64,000 bases of DNA from Bacteroidales bacterium (GTDB lineage: Bacteria; Bacteroidota; Bacteroidia; Bacteroidales; F082): assembly GCA_017538795.1 (NCBI GenBank), contig JAFYIE010000030.1, positions 33,326 through 97,325 of the forward strand. The letters run 5' to 3'. Below, piece by piece: positions 8,825-16,846 of this stretch (the stretch's first letter is position 1; the number at the start of each line of letters is the position of its first letter). The translations under genes and the position numbers were made by a program. The notes under the pieces were generated by a model, which made no database searches, was not told where the DNA came from, and was given only the letters and a program-made list of their open reading frames with translations.

Positions 8825-10112
8825 TAACAACAAGATAACAAGTCTTTCTGATGCTGAATTTCTCTCATTCCTCTATTCGGAAAGAGACAGGGAAAATAAT
8901 CTCCGGCAATACCAGGGTTGGAATATATGGGCTCTTATTGGATCATTGGTTGCGGTTGGGTGTGCAGCTTATCAATTATTGAAAGATAATATCGAAACAA
9001 TTCTATATGTACAGGTTTGCTATTATTCAAGTGCGCTGTTGGCATTTGCTCTCTGTATCCATCCCATTTTGTCGTTTTTATTAAAAAAGGAACGGGGTGT
9101 TGATATCAGAAAGCTGAAAAGGTTGAAACAGACTACACCCTTCTATTATTTGGGTTGGGGTATTGTGGTGTCAACTGCGTTTGCCGTGGCTATACTGTTG
9201 ATGGATGTTGCTTTCCAATGGAATGTGGTTTCGATTACTTGGATGATTGTTTTAGCATTGTACTTGGCAGGAACTATATCAGCCATTATCAATAAAGAAA
9301 AAGAAACGAATTCATTTTTCGATGAATTGGTGTTTGCCAATATAAAGTTGAATAGATGCTATGAGGTGATACTTACAATTATCCTTTGGAATCTTGCTGT
9401 TTTTTCATTCAGTAAAACACCTAAATTTGAGATCGGGAACATCAACCTAGAGATATCGGTTAGTTTGTCTGCATTTGTTGTTTTGTTTTACTATCTCATC
9501 AAAGTGTTTTGCGAGGAGAGAAAGGCAAACGATTTGGATGTGTTGATTGACGAGTATCTGTATAAAGGACTGTCAAAAGAAAAGGTCTATGAAAATCTTT
9601 TGCACGAGCGGATGGGTTATAGGGTGATAGAATCATTCTTCAAAGAAATAGATGACATTGATAAAACAGTTAAATCGTATGAGCAAAAAAAGTCGGAACT
9701 TGAAGAGGTTGATACATGGCTTAATGATGAAACGATTAGTACTGATAAGATAGGAGAATCTTTAGAAAGATTACACAATACATTGTCCTATTTAAGAGAG
9801 TGTGATAAGAGAGTGAGAGAGATTAGCAGAAAGTTACTATCTATTGTCAAACAAGTACCATTCATTGTTAATGATGAAGAGTTTAAACTTTTGACAAATC
9901 TTGCTTCTTCGTTGGTTGGCAGAATAGAAGAACTTACAAACCTAACAGGATTAGCTTCAAAGAAGATTGGACAGTGGGTAAAGAACAATGTATGTGAAAG
10001 GTATGGCGGTTATTGCAAGATAGAATGTGCCAAACGACATAAAAAACTGCCGTTGTTGTTGAGAATCAAACGGTGGTGGAAGAGGAAGATAGCTAAAGGT
10101 TTATGTTATTAA
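8799..10112 (+). CDS. Membrane protein with C-terminal coiled-coil region
   Basis: The likely start is one of three clustered ATGs (8799, 8805, 8811), all inside the 3' end of the preceding gene. The ~437-aa product has six predicted membrane segments in its first half, in pairs (IWALIGSLVAVGCAAYQLL; YSSALLAFALCIHPILSFLL; LGWGIVVSTAFAVAILLMDV; ITWMIVLALYLAGTISAII; VILTIILWNLAVFSF; VSLSAFVVLFYYLIKVF). A ~200-residue charged helical, coiled-coil-like domain follows (for example KSYEQKKSELEEVDTWL and RVREISRKLLSIV), and the tail is very basic (RIKRWWKRKIAKG). This layout suits a membrane-anchored effector or pore regulated through its cytoplasmic domain. No named family is recognised. It is the last gene of the operon. 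Confidence 0.7.
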   Translation: MRMEMEQNNNNKITSLSDAEFLSFLYSERDRENNLRQYQGWNIWALIGSLVAVGCAAYQLLKDNIETILYVQVCYYSSALLAFALCIHPILSFLLKKERGVDIRKLKRLKQTTPFYYLGWGIVVSTAFAVAILLMDVAFQWNVVSITWMIVLALYLAGTISAIINKEKETNSFFDELVFANIKLNRCYEVILTIILWNLAVFSFSKTPKFEIGNINLEISVSLSAFVVLFYYLIKVFCEERKANDLDVLIDEYLYKGLSKEKVYENLLHERMGYRVIESFFKEIDDIDKTVKSYEQKKSELEEVDTWLNDETISTDKIGESLERLHNTLSYLRECDKRVREISRKLLSIVKQVPFIVNDEEFKLLTNLASSLVGRIEELTNLTGLASKKIGQWVKNNVCERYGGYCKIECAKRHKKLPLLLRIKRWWKRKIAKGLCY

Positions 10113-10339
10113 GTAAGTATTTCAAGGCTCAAAATGAAACGCTTTTCACTTAATTTAATCCATTTTATTTTCTCAAAAGGTTGTCTTATAATTGCCTCAT
10201 ATCTCACTTTTATATTATTCGATTATCACCCAACTCATCTTCGTTTGTTCTTCGTTATTAAATCGAATAACAAACGAACAACAGACGAATAAAAATTAAA
10301 TATAATAAAAGGCTAATATATTGCAAAACCAAGTAAAAT
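10113..10339. other. AT-rich intergenic region with imperfect inverted repeat
   Basis: The 227 bp between the membrane-protein operon and the next gene contain no ORF. At about 10240-10293 there is an imperfect inverted repeat built from TCGTTTGTT and AACAAACGA with surrounding TCGTTATT / GAATAAC elements. It could be an operator or a weak terminator; it has no clean T tract. Confidence 0.4.
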
Positions 10340-11086
10340 ATGAAGAAAAAACAAGCAACAGGACTGTGGATGATTGGTCGATTTCCACAGTCGGGAGTTA
10401 CAGTTTATGAAAAACAGGGGAAAAGAATCTCGCGTTCGGCACACAACAAGACGAAACCGAATCACTGCACGCTGAAACAGTTCGAACAACGGCAGCGTAT
10501 GAGGCATTCCATTGCGTTGTGGCATGCGCTTTCGTGGTGCAACCCTATGTTTACCGAGCATCAGTCGGCATACAGCGGATTTGTGGCGCTCGCTAACAGG
10601 TTGCCGGCGGTTTTTATAAACGATCGCGATGCGTCGAACAATGCGTCGCTTCTGATGCCTGACATCCCCGTGAGCGAGGGCACTCTCCTTTCTGTGAAGC
10701 AGTATCTTGGTGAGGTTGATGGCGCCACTGCCTTGATTACCAATATGAAAAAGAGCAATATCCGCCAAGGCATGGAGCTGTATCTCTACACCGCCGAGCA
10801 AAAAATTGAACGCGATTGTCCAAAAGTTTATTTTGAAGTCAGAAAAGTGACTAAAGATGAGATGACCGAGACGGATAATGGCTTGGCGCTAGTGGGAGAT
10901 GATTTCGCAAACACCAACAAAGGCTGGGCTTTGGTACTTGTCAAAGGCGAGCGCTGCTCATCACAGGGCATCGTCACCCGCTGCACTTTATACCAGCAAT
11001 ACACCACCCCAGAGGCAATGATATCCGCTGCCAAGTCACATAGCAATAGGAAGATGAAGATTGACTTGTCGTCGAATGCATTTTAA
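10340..11086 (+). CDS. Hypothetical protein, possible distant DUF6266 relative
   Basis: A 248-aa protein without signal peptide or membrane segment. Residues 19-60 (GVTVYEKQGKRISRSAHNK, then LKQFEQRQRMRHSIALWHAL) share the layout of the DUF6266 proteins at the other end of this window: GTVxGxxWKGxxYMR, then KNPRTxxQxxQR, then a helix. The C-terminus (KGWALVLVKGERCSSQGIVTR) likewise ends in a beta-strand-rich segment. The similarity is weak and judged by eye. It stands alone between the FRG operon and the promoter of the DegT gene. Function unknown. Confidence 0.5.
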   Translation: MKKKQATGLWMIGRFPQSGVTVYEKQGKRISRSAHNKTKPNHCTLKQFEQRQRMRHSIALWHALSWCNPMFTEHQSAYSGFVALANRLPAVFINDRDASNNASLLMPDIPVSEGTLLSVKQYLGEVDGATALITNMKKSNIRQGMELYLYTAEQKIERDCPKVYFEVRKVTKDEMTETDNGLALVGDDFANTNKGWALVLVKGERCSSQGIVTRCTLYQQYTTPEAMISAAKSHSNRKMKIDLSSNAF

Positions 11087-11088
11087 TA

Positions 11089-11119
11089 TTTGTGTTATAC
11101 AATAAATTTTGTATTTTTG
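11089..11119 (+). promoter_or_regulatory. Bacteroidota promoter for the DegT gene
   Basis: TTTG at 11089-11092, a 19-bp spacer and TATTTTTG at 11112-11119 match the housekeeping sigma consensus TTTG-N19-TAnnTTTG of Bacteroidota. The start codon is at 11137, leaving a leader of roughly a dozen bases. Confidence 0.75.
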
Positions 11120-11136
11120 CACTTTACACTTGAAAA

Positions 11137-12369
11137 ATGAATATTGATCACCGCATACATCTTTGCTTAGCTAAAATGAGCGACACTGGCGCCGAGCAAC
11201 GCTACATCCAGGAAGCTTTCGCCTCCAACTGGATAGCTCCTCTCGGCCCTAACGTCGATGCTTTTGAAGAGGCACTTAAGTGTCATTTCGAGCGCAGCGA
11301 AGCGGAGTCGAGAAATCCTCTTGTTCAGATGCATCCGGGAAAAAAGGATTTCTCCACTACGCCTAGCGGCTTCGTTCGAAATGACGTGTATGTTGCAGCG
11401 CTATCGTCATGTACTGCTGCTATTCATATTGCCCTGTTATTATTAGGTGTTGGCAAAGACGACGAAGTTATCTGCCAGTCATTCTCGTTCTGTGCAAGCT
11501 CAAACCCCGTGACATATTGCGGTGCAAAGCCAATTTTTGTTGATTCAGAGGAAGATACCTGGAACATGTCGCCCGAGCTGCTTGAAGAAGCCATCAAAGA
11601 CCGCATCGCCAAAACTGGTCGCAAGCCAAAGGCAATTATCGTGGTCGATCTTTATGGTATGCCGGCCAAATGGGACGAGATAACCGCCATCAGTAAAAAA
11701 TACGACATTCCAGTCATCGAAGACGCTGCCAATGCCCTCGGCTCGTATTACAAAGGCCGTCCATGCGGCACTTTCGGCGATATCGCGACGCTTTCGTTCA
11801 ACGGTAACAAGATGATAACAACTTCAGGCGGTGGAGCAATCATTTGCAAAGACGAGGCTACCAAGAAACGTGCAATTTTTCTTGCGACACAGGCGAAAGA
11901 GCCATATCTGCATTACGAACACGAAACCATCGGCTACAACTACCGCATGTCAAACATCTCCGCAGGCATCGGTCGCGGTCAGATGACGGTTTTGGAAGAC
12001 CACATCGAGCATCACAAACACGTTCATGACCTGTATCGCGAACTGTTTTTGAACACGAATAACACGAATGCTTTAGTCCACGATAATCCAAATAGTGGTT
12101 TCGATAGCAATTTCTGGCTCACCACAATCCTTTTCAAAAAAGAATTAGACACCGAAGCCTTCTGTCTGAAACTCGACAAATCCGGCATCGAAGCCCGTCC
12201 TCTCTGGAAACCAATGCATTTGCAGCCAATTTATAAAGATTCTCCAGCATTCACCAATGGCTTTTCAGAGTATCTCTTCAAACACGGCATCTGCCTGCCA
12301 AGCGGCCCGTGGGTGACGGATGAGGATGTGAAATACATAGTAGAAACCATAAAAAAAGGATGTTGCTGA
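11137..12369 (+). CDS. DegT/DnrJ/EryC1-type PLP aminotransferase with an in-frame repeat insertion
   Basis: A sugar aminotransferase of the DegT/ArnB class, expected to transfer an amino group to a keto-sugar nucleotide for surface glycans. Motifs: NWIAPLGPNVDAFEE near the N-terminus, ALSSCTAAIHIALLLLGV (usually SSGTAA), PVIEDAANALGS, and FNGNKMITTSGGGAII with the PLP-binding Lys of SFNGNK. At 410 aa it is about 35 residues longer than usual. The extra segment lies between EEALK and YVAALSS and is encoded by a 104-bp palindromic repeat (11282-11385) of the family also found between genes here. The reading frame is preserved across it. The last codons and the stop lie inside a terminator hairpin. 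Whether the enzyme still works is unknown; the insertion falls before the cofactor-site SSxTAA loop. Confidence 0.85.
   Translation: MNIDHRIHLCLAKMSDTGAEQRYIQEAFASNWIAPLGPNVDAFEEALKCHFERSEAESRNPLVQMHPGKKDFSTTPSGFVRNDVYVAALSSCTAAIHIALLLLGVGKDDEVICQSFSFCASSNPVTYCGAKPIFVDSEEDTWNMSPELLEEAIKDRIAKTGRKPKAIIVVDLYGMPAKWDEITAISKKYDIPVIEDAANALGSYYKGRPCGTFGDIATLSFNGNKMITTSGGGAIICKDEATKKRAIFLATQAKEPYLHYEHETIGYNYRMSNISAGIGRGQMTVLEDHIEHHKHVHDLYRELFLNTNNTNALVHDNPNSGFDSNFWLTTILFKKELDTEAFCLKLDKSGIEARPLWKPMHLQPIYKDSPAFTNGFSEYLFKHGICLPSGPWVTDEDVKYIVETIKKGCC
11282..11385. repeat. Palindromic repeat family A, copy inside the DegT gene
   Basis: The outer arms are GTCATTTCGA at 11282-11291 and its exact complement TCGAAATGAC at 11376-11385. 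The inner arms are AGAAATCCT at 11311 and AGGATTTCT at 11345-11353. These are the arms of the intergenic copies at 15200, 31515, 32957 and 54554. Read in frame it encodes peptides such as HFERSEAESRNP and SGFVRND. Confidence 0.9.
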
Positions 12370-12382
12370 CATCCTTTTTTTG
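12352..12382 (+). terminator. Intrinsic terminator overlapping the DegT stop codon
   Basis: AAAAAAGGATGT and ACATCCTTTTTTT pair around the loop TGCTG, followed by the T tract. The TGA stop at 12367-12369 is at the edge of the loop, so the hairpin is partly coding. The -7 box of the RNase R gene begins at its 3' edge. Confidence 0.85.
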
Positions 12383-12389
12383 TATCTTT
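12382..12389 (+). promoter_or_regulatory. -7 element of the rnr promoter
   Basis: TATCTTTG matches TAnnTTTG and lies 15 bp before ATG 12405. It starts directly at the end of the upstream terminator. This decides the start: the frame is open upstream to 12360, but that would lie before the transcription start. Confidence 0.7.
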
Positions 12390-12404
12390 GCAAAAACTAT
12401 CATT

Positions 12405-14588
12405 ATGTCCAGAAAGAAAACAAACAGCCTCAGCACTTTCGTAAACACGATCCTTCGCATTTACGGCGAGCACCCTTTTAAGCCAATGAATTACAAGCAG
12501 ATAGCTAAAGTCATGGGTGTGCGCGACGCTGCAGGCAAAGACGTGATATTTCAGGTGCTCGAAACGCTGAACCGCGATGGTCAACTCGTTGAGCATCATC
12601 CATATAGCTATACTCTGAACCCTGATTTGGTAAACGAATACGGTCCGAAACCGCATTATGTGATCGGAACGGTCGATATGAAGAGCACCGGCAAGGCTTA
12701 CGTGGTGCCCGAAGATGGGGGAGAGGATATCCAAATCGCTTCCAACAACACTGGCAAGGCACTGCACGGCGACAAGGTCAAGGTGGCGATGTTCCCGAAG
12801 CGTAAGTCGAAGAAGACCGAAGGCGAGATCGTGAAGGTTATCCAGCGCGCGCATACCGAGTTTGTCGGAATCTTCTCAGTATCACACGGTTACGCCTTTG
12901 TGGTGCCCGACAAAGACACCATGCCTGTCAACTTCTTCATCCCGCGTGGCAGCTACAAAGGCGCTCGCGACGGACAGAAAGTCATCGTTAAACTTGCCGA
13001 CTGGCCCGAAAACTCCCGTAACCCGTTTGGCGAGATTGTCCGTGTGCTCGGCACTCCGGGCGAGAACAACGTTGAGATGCAGTCAATCCTTGCGCAGTAC
13101 GAGTATCCGCTGGAGTTTCCGAAAGAAGTTGAGAAAGAGGCAAGCAAAATCTCAGATAAGATTTCGTCTTCTGAAATCAAGAAACGCCGTGACTTCCGTG
13201 ATGTATTCACCATCACTATTGACCCTCGCGATGCTAAAGACTTCGATGACGCTATCTCTTATCGCAAGCTCCCGAACGGCAACCACGAAGTCGGTATCCA
13301 CATTGCAGATGTCTCATATTACGTGAAACCAGACTCCGCCATCGACCAGGAGGCACAACAGCGTGGAACATCGGTATATCTCGTTGACAGGACGATTCCG
13401 ATGCTTCCCGAGAAGCTCTGCAACATGGTCTGCTCCTTGCGTCCCGATGAGGAAAAGCTGACATTTTCAGCGGTTTTCGAGATGAATGACAAGGCTGAAA
13501 TCCTTAATAAATGGATTGGCAAGACCGTCATCAAATCGAACCGCCGTTTTGCTTACGAAGAGGTTCAAGCCATGATTGAGGGTGGGGAAGGAGATTATAA
13601 AGAAGAAATATTGATCCTCAACGATTTAGCCATCAAACTTCGCGAGAAACGCATGGCTCAGGGCTCAATCAACTTCCATTCCGAAGAGGTGAAATTCATC
13701 CTTGACGAGAAGATGCATCCGATCGACACTTACGTGAAGGTTCAGAACGAGGCGAACATGCTCATCGAGGACTTCATGCTGCTCGCGAACCGTACTGTGG
13801 CTGAATCTATAGGCAAGAAAGACTCGAAATATCACGGTTACACCTTCGTTTATCGTGTGCACGACGAGCCTAACCCAGAGAAGCTGTTCAGTTTCATATC
13901 GTTAGTGTCGAAACTGGGCTATTCGATGAACATCAGCACCCGCGAGAATCTGGTGAAGTCGTACAACGCCTTGTTCGATGCCGTTGAAGGCAAGGGCGAG
14001 CGCAATCTCGTTGAGACTGTGGCACTTCGCACCATGGCAAAGGCGCTTTACAGCACCGTCAACATTGGTCACTATGGCTTGGCGTTCCCGTTCTACACCC
14101 ATTTTACCTCGCCAATCCGTCGTTATCCCGATTTGATGGTTCATCGTCTGATCGAACGCTATATGATTGAAAATCAGCCGAGTGTGAGCCAGGAAGAATA
14201 TGAGGTTTTGTGCCAGCACGCATCAGAGATGGAGCGCAAGGCTGCTGAGATGGAGCGCGAGTCGGTGCGTTACAAACAGGCTGAGTATCTGCAGGATAAG
14301 ATTGGTCATGTGTTCGATGGACTCATCTCTGGCATCAGCAAATGGGGCATCTACGTCGAGCTCAAGGACAGTAAATGCGAGGGCATGGTGCGCTTCAGCA
14401 CCCTCGACGACATGTATTACATCGACGAGGAAAACTTCCGTGTTGTCGGTCAGGAAACCCGCCAAGTTTACCGCCTCGGTGACGCTGTAAAAGTGCGCGT
14501 CGAAGCTGTCGATTTGATTAAAAAGCAAATGGATTTCACTTTGGTATCATCAGCGAATCGGCGCCGATCCTCTCCATTTCGCGGTTGA
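12405..14588 (+). CDS. rnr: Ribonuclease R
   Basis: A 3'-5' exoribonuclease of the RNB family that degrades structured RNA. ATG 12405 (MSRKKTNS) gives 727 aa, the usual length. Order of domains: an N-terminal winged-helix/OB region (MNYKQIAKVMGVRDAAGKD near residues 27-45, then cold-shock-type segments with GTVDMKSTGKAYVVPEDGG), the RNB catalytic core with the acidic metal-binding motif TIDPRDAKDFDDAIS (~residues 268-282), the FTSPIRRYPDLMVHR block (~residues 565-580), and a C-terminal S1 domain (GLISGISKWGIYVELKDS). The usual long Lys-rich tail is replaced by a short RRRSSPFRG. The last 53 bp overlap the convergent gene at 14536. Confidence 0.95.
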   Translation: MSRKKTNSLSTFVNTILRIYGEHPFKPMNYKQIAKVMGVRDAAGKDVIFQVLETLNRDGQLVEHHPYSYTLNPDLVNEYGPKPHYVIGTVDMKSTGKAYVVPEDGGEDIQIASNNTGKALHGDKVKVAMFPKRKSKKTEGEIVKVIQRAHTEFVGIFSVSHGYAFVVPDKDTMPVNFFIPRGSYKGARDGQKVIVKLADWPENSRNPFGEIVRVLGTPGENNVEMQSILAQYEYPLEFPKEVEKEASKISDKISSSEIKKRRDFRDVFTITIDPRDAKDFDDAISYRKLPNGNHEVGIHIADVSYYVKPDSAIDQEAQQRGTSVYLVDRTIPMLPEKLCNMVCSLRPDEEKLTFSAVFEMNDKAEILNKWIGKTVIKSNRRFAYEEVQAMIEGGEGDYKEEILILNDLAIKLREKRMAQGSINFHSEEVKFILDEKMHPIDTYVKVQNEANMLIEDFMLLANRTVAESIGKKDSKYHGYTFVYRVHDEPNPEKLFSFISLVSKLGYSMNISTRENLVKSYNALFDAVEGKGERNLVETVALRTMAKALYSTVNIGHYGLAFPFYTHFTSPIRRYPDLMVHRLIERYMIENQPSVSQEEYEVLCQHASEMERKAAEMERESVRYKQAEYLQDKIGHVFDGLISGISKWGIYVELKDSKCEGMVRFSTLDDMYYIDEENFRVVGQETRQVYRLGDAVKVRVEAVDLIKKQMDFTLVSSANRRRSSPFRG

Positions 14589-15147
14589 ACTTTCTGCGAT
14601 TTCGCTCAAGCTTCCTTTTTAAGCGTTCTCTTTTGTTGAACCTATTGTAAATCAAACTGATAATACTTCCGCCTGAAACTTTCGGTTCTATCTCAGGCTT
14701 TTTGTGAATCAGTATTTCATCGTTTCTTTTCGATAATCCAGGCACAAAAAACGGTTCTCTAGAAGGCATCGAGATAATCATTTGTTTGAATGTTTCGTAG
14801 TCTGGATAAGGATATATCTCCACGGAATCAAGCATGATATTACTTCTTATCAGTTTGATAATCAACTCTTTATCGACAATACTATCTTTTGCGACTGGCA
14901 CCCGCTGTCTCTCAAATCCAACACAACTAACCCAAAGAGTATCAATAGTTTTCGAATTAATCAGGAACCATCCATCTTGATTTGAAACCGTCCCGTAATG
15001 CGATAACTCACTGACAATGTTTACATAAGGAATCGCCGTCAAGCTATCTTCCGAAAAAATCCTTCCTTTTACTATGAAACATTCTTCCTGTGCTGTTATT
15101 TTTAAAGCACAAAACACCAAAATCAGCAATAGGAAAAAGTTTTTCAT
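14536..15147 (-). CDS. Secreted carboxypeptidase-regulatory-like domain protein
   Basis: 203 aa with a signal peptide (MKNFFLLLILVFCALKITAQ). Residues ~25-95 form a carboxypeptidase-regulatory-like (CarboxypepD_reg) beta-sandwich: VKGRIFSEDSLTAIPYVNI, then SNQDGWFLI, then LWVSCVGFERQRV. The rest (DSVEIYPYPDYETFKQMI, then a basic helical tail RLKRKLERNRRKFNRE) matches stand-alone proteins of this type in Bacteroidota. It probably acts in the periplasm or outer envelope; function unknown. Its 3' end overlaps that of rnr by 53 bp on the opposite strand, so both C-termini are encoded by the same DNA. Confidence 0.8.
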   Translation of the reverse strand: MKNFFLLLILVFCALKITAQEECFIVKGRIFSEDSLTAIPYVNIVSELSHYGTVSNQDGWFLINSKTIDTLWVSCVGFERQRVPVAKDSIVDKELIIKLIRSNIMLDSVEIYPYPDYETFKQMIISMPSREPFFVPGLSKRNDEILIHKKPEIEPKVSGGSIISLIYNRFNKRERLKRKLERNRRKFNREMERIGADSLMIPK

Positions 15148-15199
15148 GAAAAAATAACGATGTAATTATTGAAATATTACACCGTTATTGAATTCTTCT

Positions 15200-15321
15200 G
15201 TCATTTCGACTGAAGCGTAATGAAATGGAGCGAAATGGAGAAATCCTTTATTAACGAAAGTATTTGATAGTTTCCGTTAACAGAGGATTTCTCGACTTCA
15301 CTTCGTTGCGCTCGAAATGAC
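15200..15321. repeat. Palindromic repeat family A, intergenic
   Basis: GTCATTTCGA at the left end and TCGAAATGAC at the right end, with inner arms GAGAAATCCT and AGGATTTCTC. It ends 4 bp beyond the stop codon of the minus-strand LRR gene and can fold into a long hairpin in either transcript. Confidence 0.85.
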
Positions 15322-15325
15322 GAGT

Positions 15326-16696
15326 TTAAAGCACCGTCACTCTCTTTGTCTCTACTCCATTAGTAGTTTCCACTTTAATAAAATAGAGCCCAGCTTCATT
15401 ATTTCTGAAATCATATTCAAAAGCATCACCGCTTGATGCATTTTCAAATATTATTTGACCTAAACTATTGAAAATACTGACATTTTTAATATTTTCAGCC
15501 TCGATTTTCACTACACCTTTAGTCGGATTAGGATAAACCGCTGAAATCACATTTTCAACTTCTGAAACCGCTTGTGGCTCAACTTCAATAAATTCATAGA
15601 AGCCATTCAAGCCTATTGGGTCATACCAATTTGAGTTTTGATATGCTGCGGCGCATCCGTGAGGAACGGTAAGTGTTTGAGTGCCAAATTGTTCGAAAAC
15701 GACGCAATTCCATCCTGGCTCATTTCCAAGCTCAGGAGGTACGGTTGCCAATGAGACTGCGTTTGTAAAATGTGAACATTGTCTGAAAGCATAGTCGCCG
15801 ATAAACTTGACGGATTCACCAATGGTCAACGTACCGTCGAAACCTTCGCACTGGAAAAATGCGCCGGCGCCGATGGTTTCCACTGAATTAGGAATCGTCA
15901 AGTCGCCGGTCAGATGGAAGCAGAACGAGAAAGCGCCTGCTCCGATTGAAGTTATAGAATTCGGGATATTGATCGATGTCAGACCATCAAGACCGCAAAA
16001 AGCGTTTTCACCAATTGAAGTAACAGAAGTAGGAATTACTGTGTTTACGCATCCTGTCACCAACTCGTTGGCGCTTGTACGGATGATGGCATTGCAGTTG
16101 TCTCTCGAGTCGAAAACCGGGTTTGCCGCATCGACATTAATGCCGCTGAACGTGCAATATCTGAAAGCGTCTAAGCCAATTGTTGTCACGTTGCTCGGGA
16201 TGTTCAGCACACCGTGCAGGCCTGCACAATCGTCAAAAGCATATTCGCCGATGGTTGTGACAGAGTTGCCAATCACCAAATCGCCGTCAAAGGCATAGCA
16301 AGTGAAAAATGCGCTTGGTCCGATGGTAACCACAGAATTCGGGATTACCAAATCGCCAGTAAAACCTGAGCAATACGCAAAAGCACCATCCTCAATGGTA
16401 ATCAATGAATTCGGAAGTGACAAGCTTGTCAGATAAAAATAATACAAAAATGCGCTGTTGCCGATGTTTGTCACAGCATAGTCGTTGCCTTCGTAATTCA
16501 CCGATTCCGGAATGTTCAATGGTCCGGTAGCGTTGTAACCGTCGACATGTCCGGTCAATGTCACCGAGACGCCGTCAGCATTAACCTGATAATTCAAATC
16601 ACCAGCGGTAAAAGTGGTTTGTGCCATTCCAGCAAAACCAAACATCACGAGAAGGACTGCTAAGCAAGCCCTTTTTAAAAATAAAGAATTTTTCAT
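15326..16696 (-). CDS. Secreted leucine-rich-repeat (BspA-type) protein with T9SS sorting domain
   Basis: 456 aa. A signal peptide (ACLAVLLVMFGFAGMAQ) is followed by about ten repeats of the LRR_5/BspA type: NIGNSAFLYYFYLTSLSLPNSL, IGENAFCGLDGLTSINIPNS, IGAGAFSFCFHLTGDLTIPN. The C-terminus is a type A T9SS sorting domain beginning VYPNPTKGVVKIEAENIKN and ending GLYFIKVETTNGVETKRVTVL. The protein should be exported by Sec, cross the outer membrane by T9SS and remain on the surface or be released. BspA-type proteins bind host or matrix proteins; its ligand is unknown. A -7 element (TATTTTTG, minus strand, 16731-16738) lies 34 bp upstream. Confidence 0.9.
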   Translation of the reverse strand: MKNSLFLKRACLAVLLVMFGFAGMAQTTFTAGDLNYQVNADGVSVTLTGHVDGYNATGPLNIPESVNYEGNDYAVTNIGNSAFLYYFYLTSLSLPNSLITIEDGAFAYCSGFTGDLVIPNSVVTIGPSAFFTCYAFDGDLVIGNSVTTIGEYAFDDCAGLHGVLNIPSNVTTIGLDAFRYCTFSGINVDAANPVFDSRDNCNAIIRTSANELVTGCVNTVIPTSVTSIGENAFCGLDGLTSINIPNSITSIGAGAFSFCFHLTGDLTIPNSVETIGAGAFFQCEGFDGTLTIGESVKFIGDYAFRQCSHFTNAVSLATVPPELGNEPGWNCVVFEQFGTQTLTVPHGCAAAYQNSNWYDPIGLNGFYEFIEVEPQAVSEVENVISAVYPNPTKGVVKIEAENIKNVSIFNSLGQIIFENASSGDAFEYDFRNNEAGLYFIKVETTNGVETKRVTVL

Positions 16697-16730
16697 TTTA
16701 TAAATTAAGTTTAAATAAGTTTTTCGGCCG

Positions 16731-16738
16731 CAAAAATA
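16731..16738 (-). promoter_or_regulatory. -7 element upstream of the LRR gene
   Basis: CAAAAATA on the plus strand is TATTTTTG on the minus strand, fitting TAnnTTTG, 34 bp before the start codon at 16696. Confidence 0.55.
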
Positions 16739-16745
16739 ATAAAAA

Positions 16746-16846
16746 GTCTTTAGTCGTTAGACATTAGTTGTTAGATTTTTTGCCAACTAACAACTAACGA
16801 CTAAAAACTAAAGACTAAGGTCTAAAATCTAAGATCTAAAGACTTA
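16746..16846. repeat. Degenerate GTCTAAA-type repeat array with hairpin
   Basis: A run of variants of TCTAAAG / CTAACGA / CTTTAGT on alternating strands. AGTCGTTAG plus AGTTGTTAG pairs with CTAACAACTAACGACT. The array runs into the 3' end of the aldolase gene: its last codons and stop (LSL, TAG) are made of the repeat. It may act as terminator of the aldolase transcript. Confidence 0.7.

Noticed and set aside
16746-16846. CRISPR array
   Set aside because: Units are 7-8 bp, degenerate and without spacers of constant length; no cas genes are present in the window.
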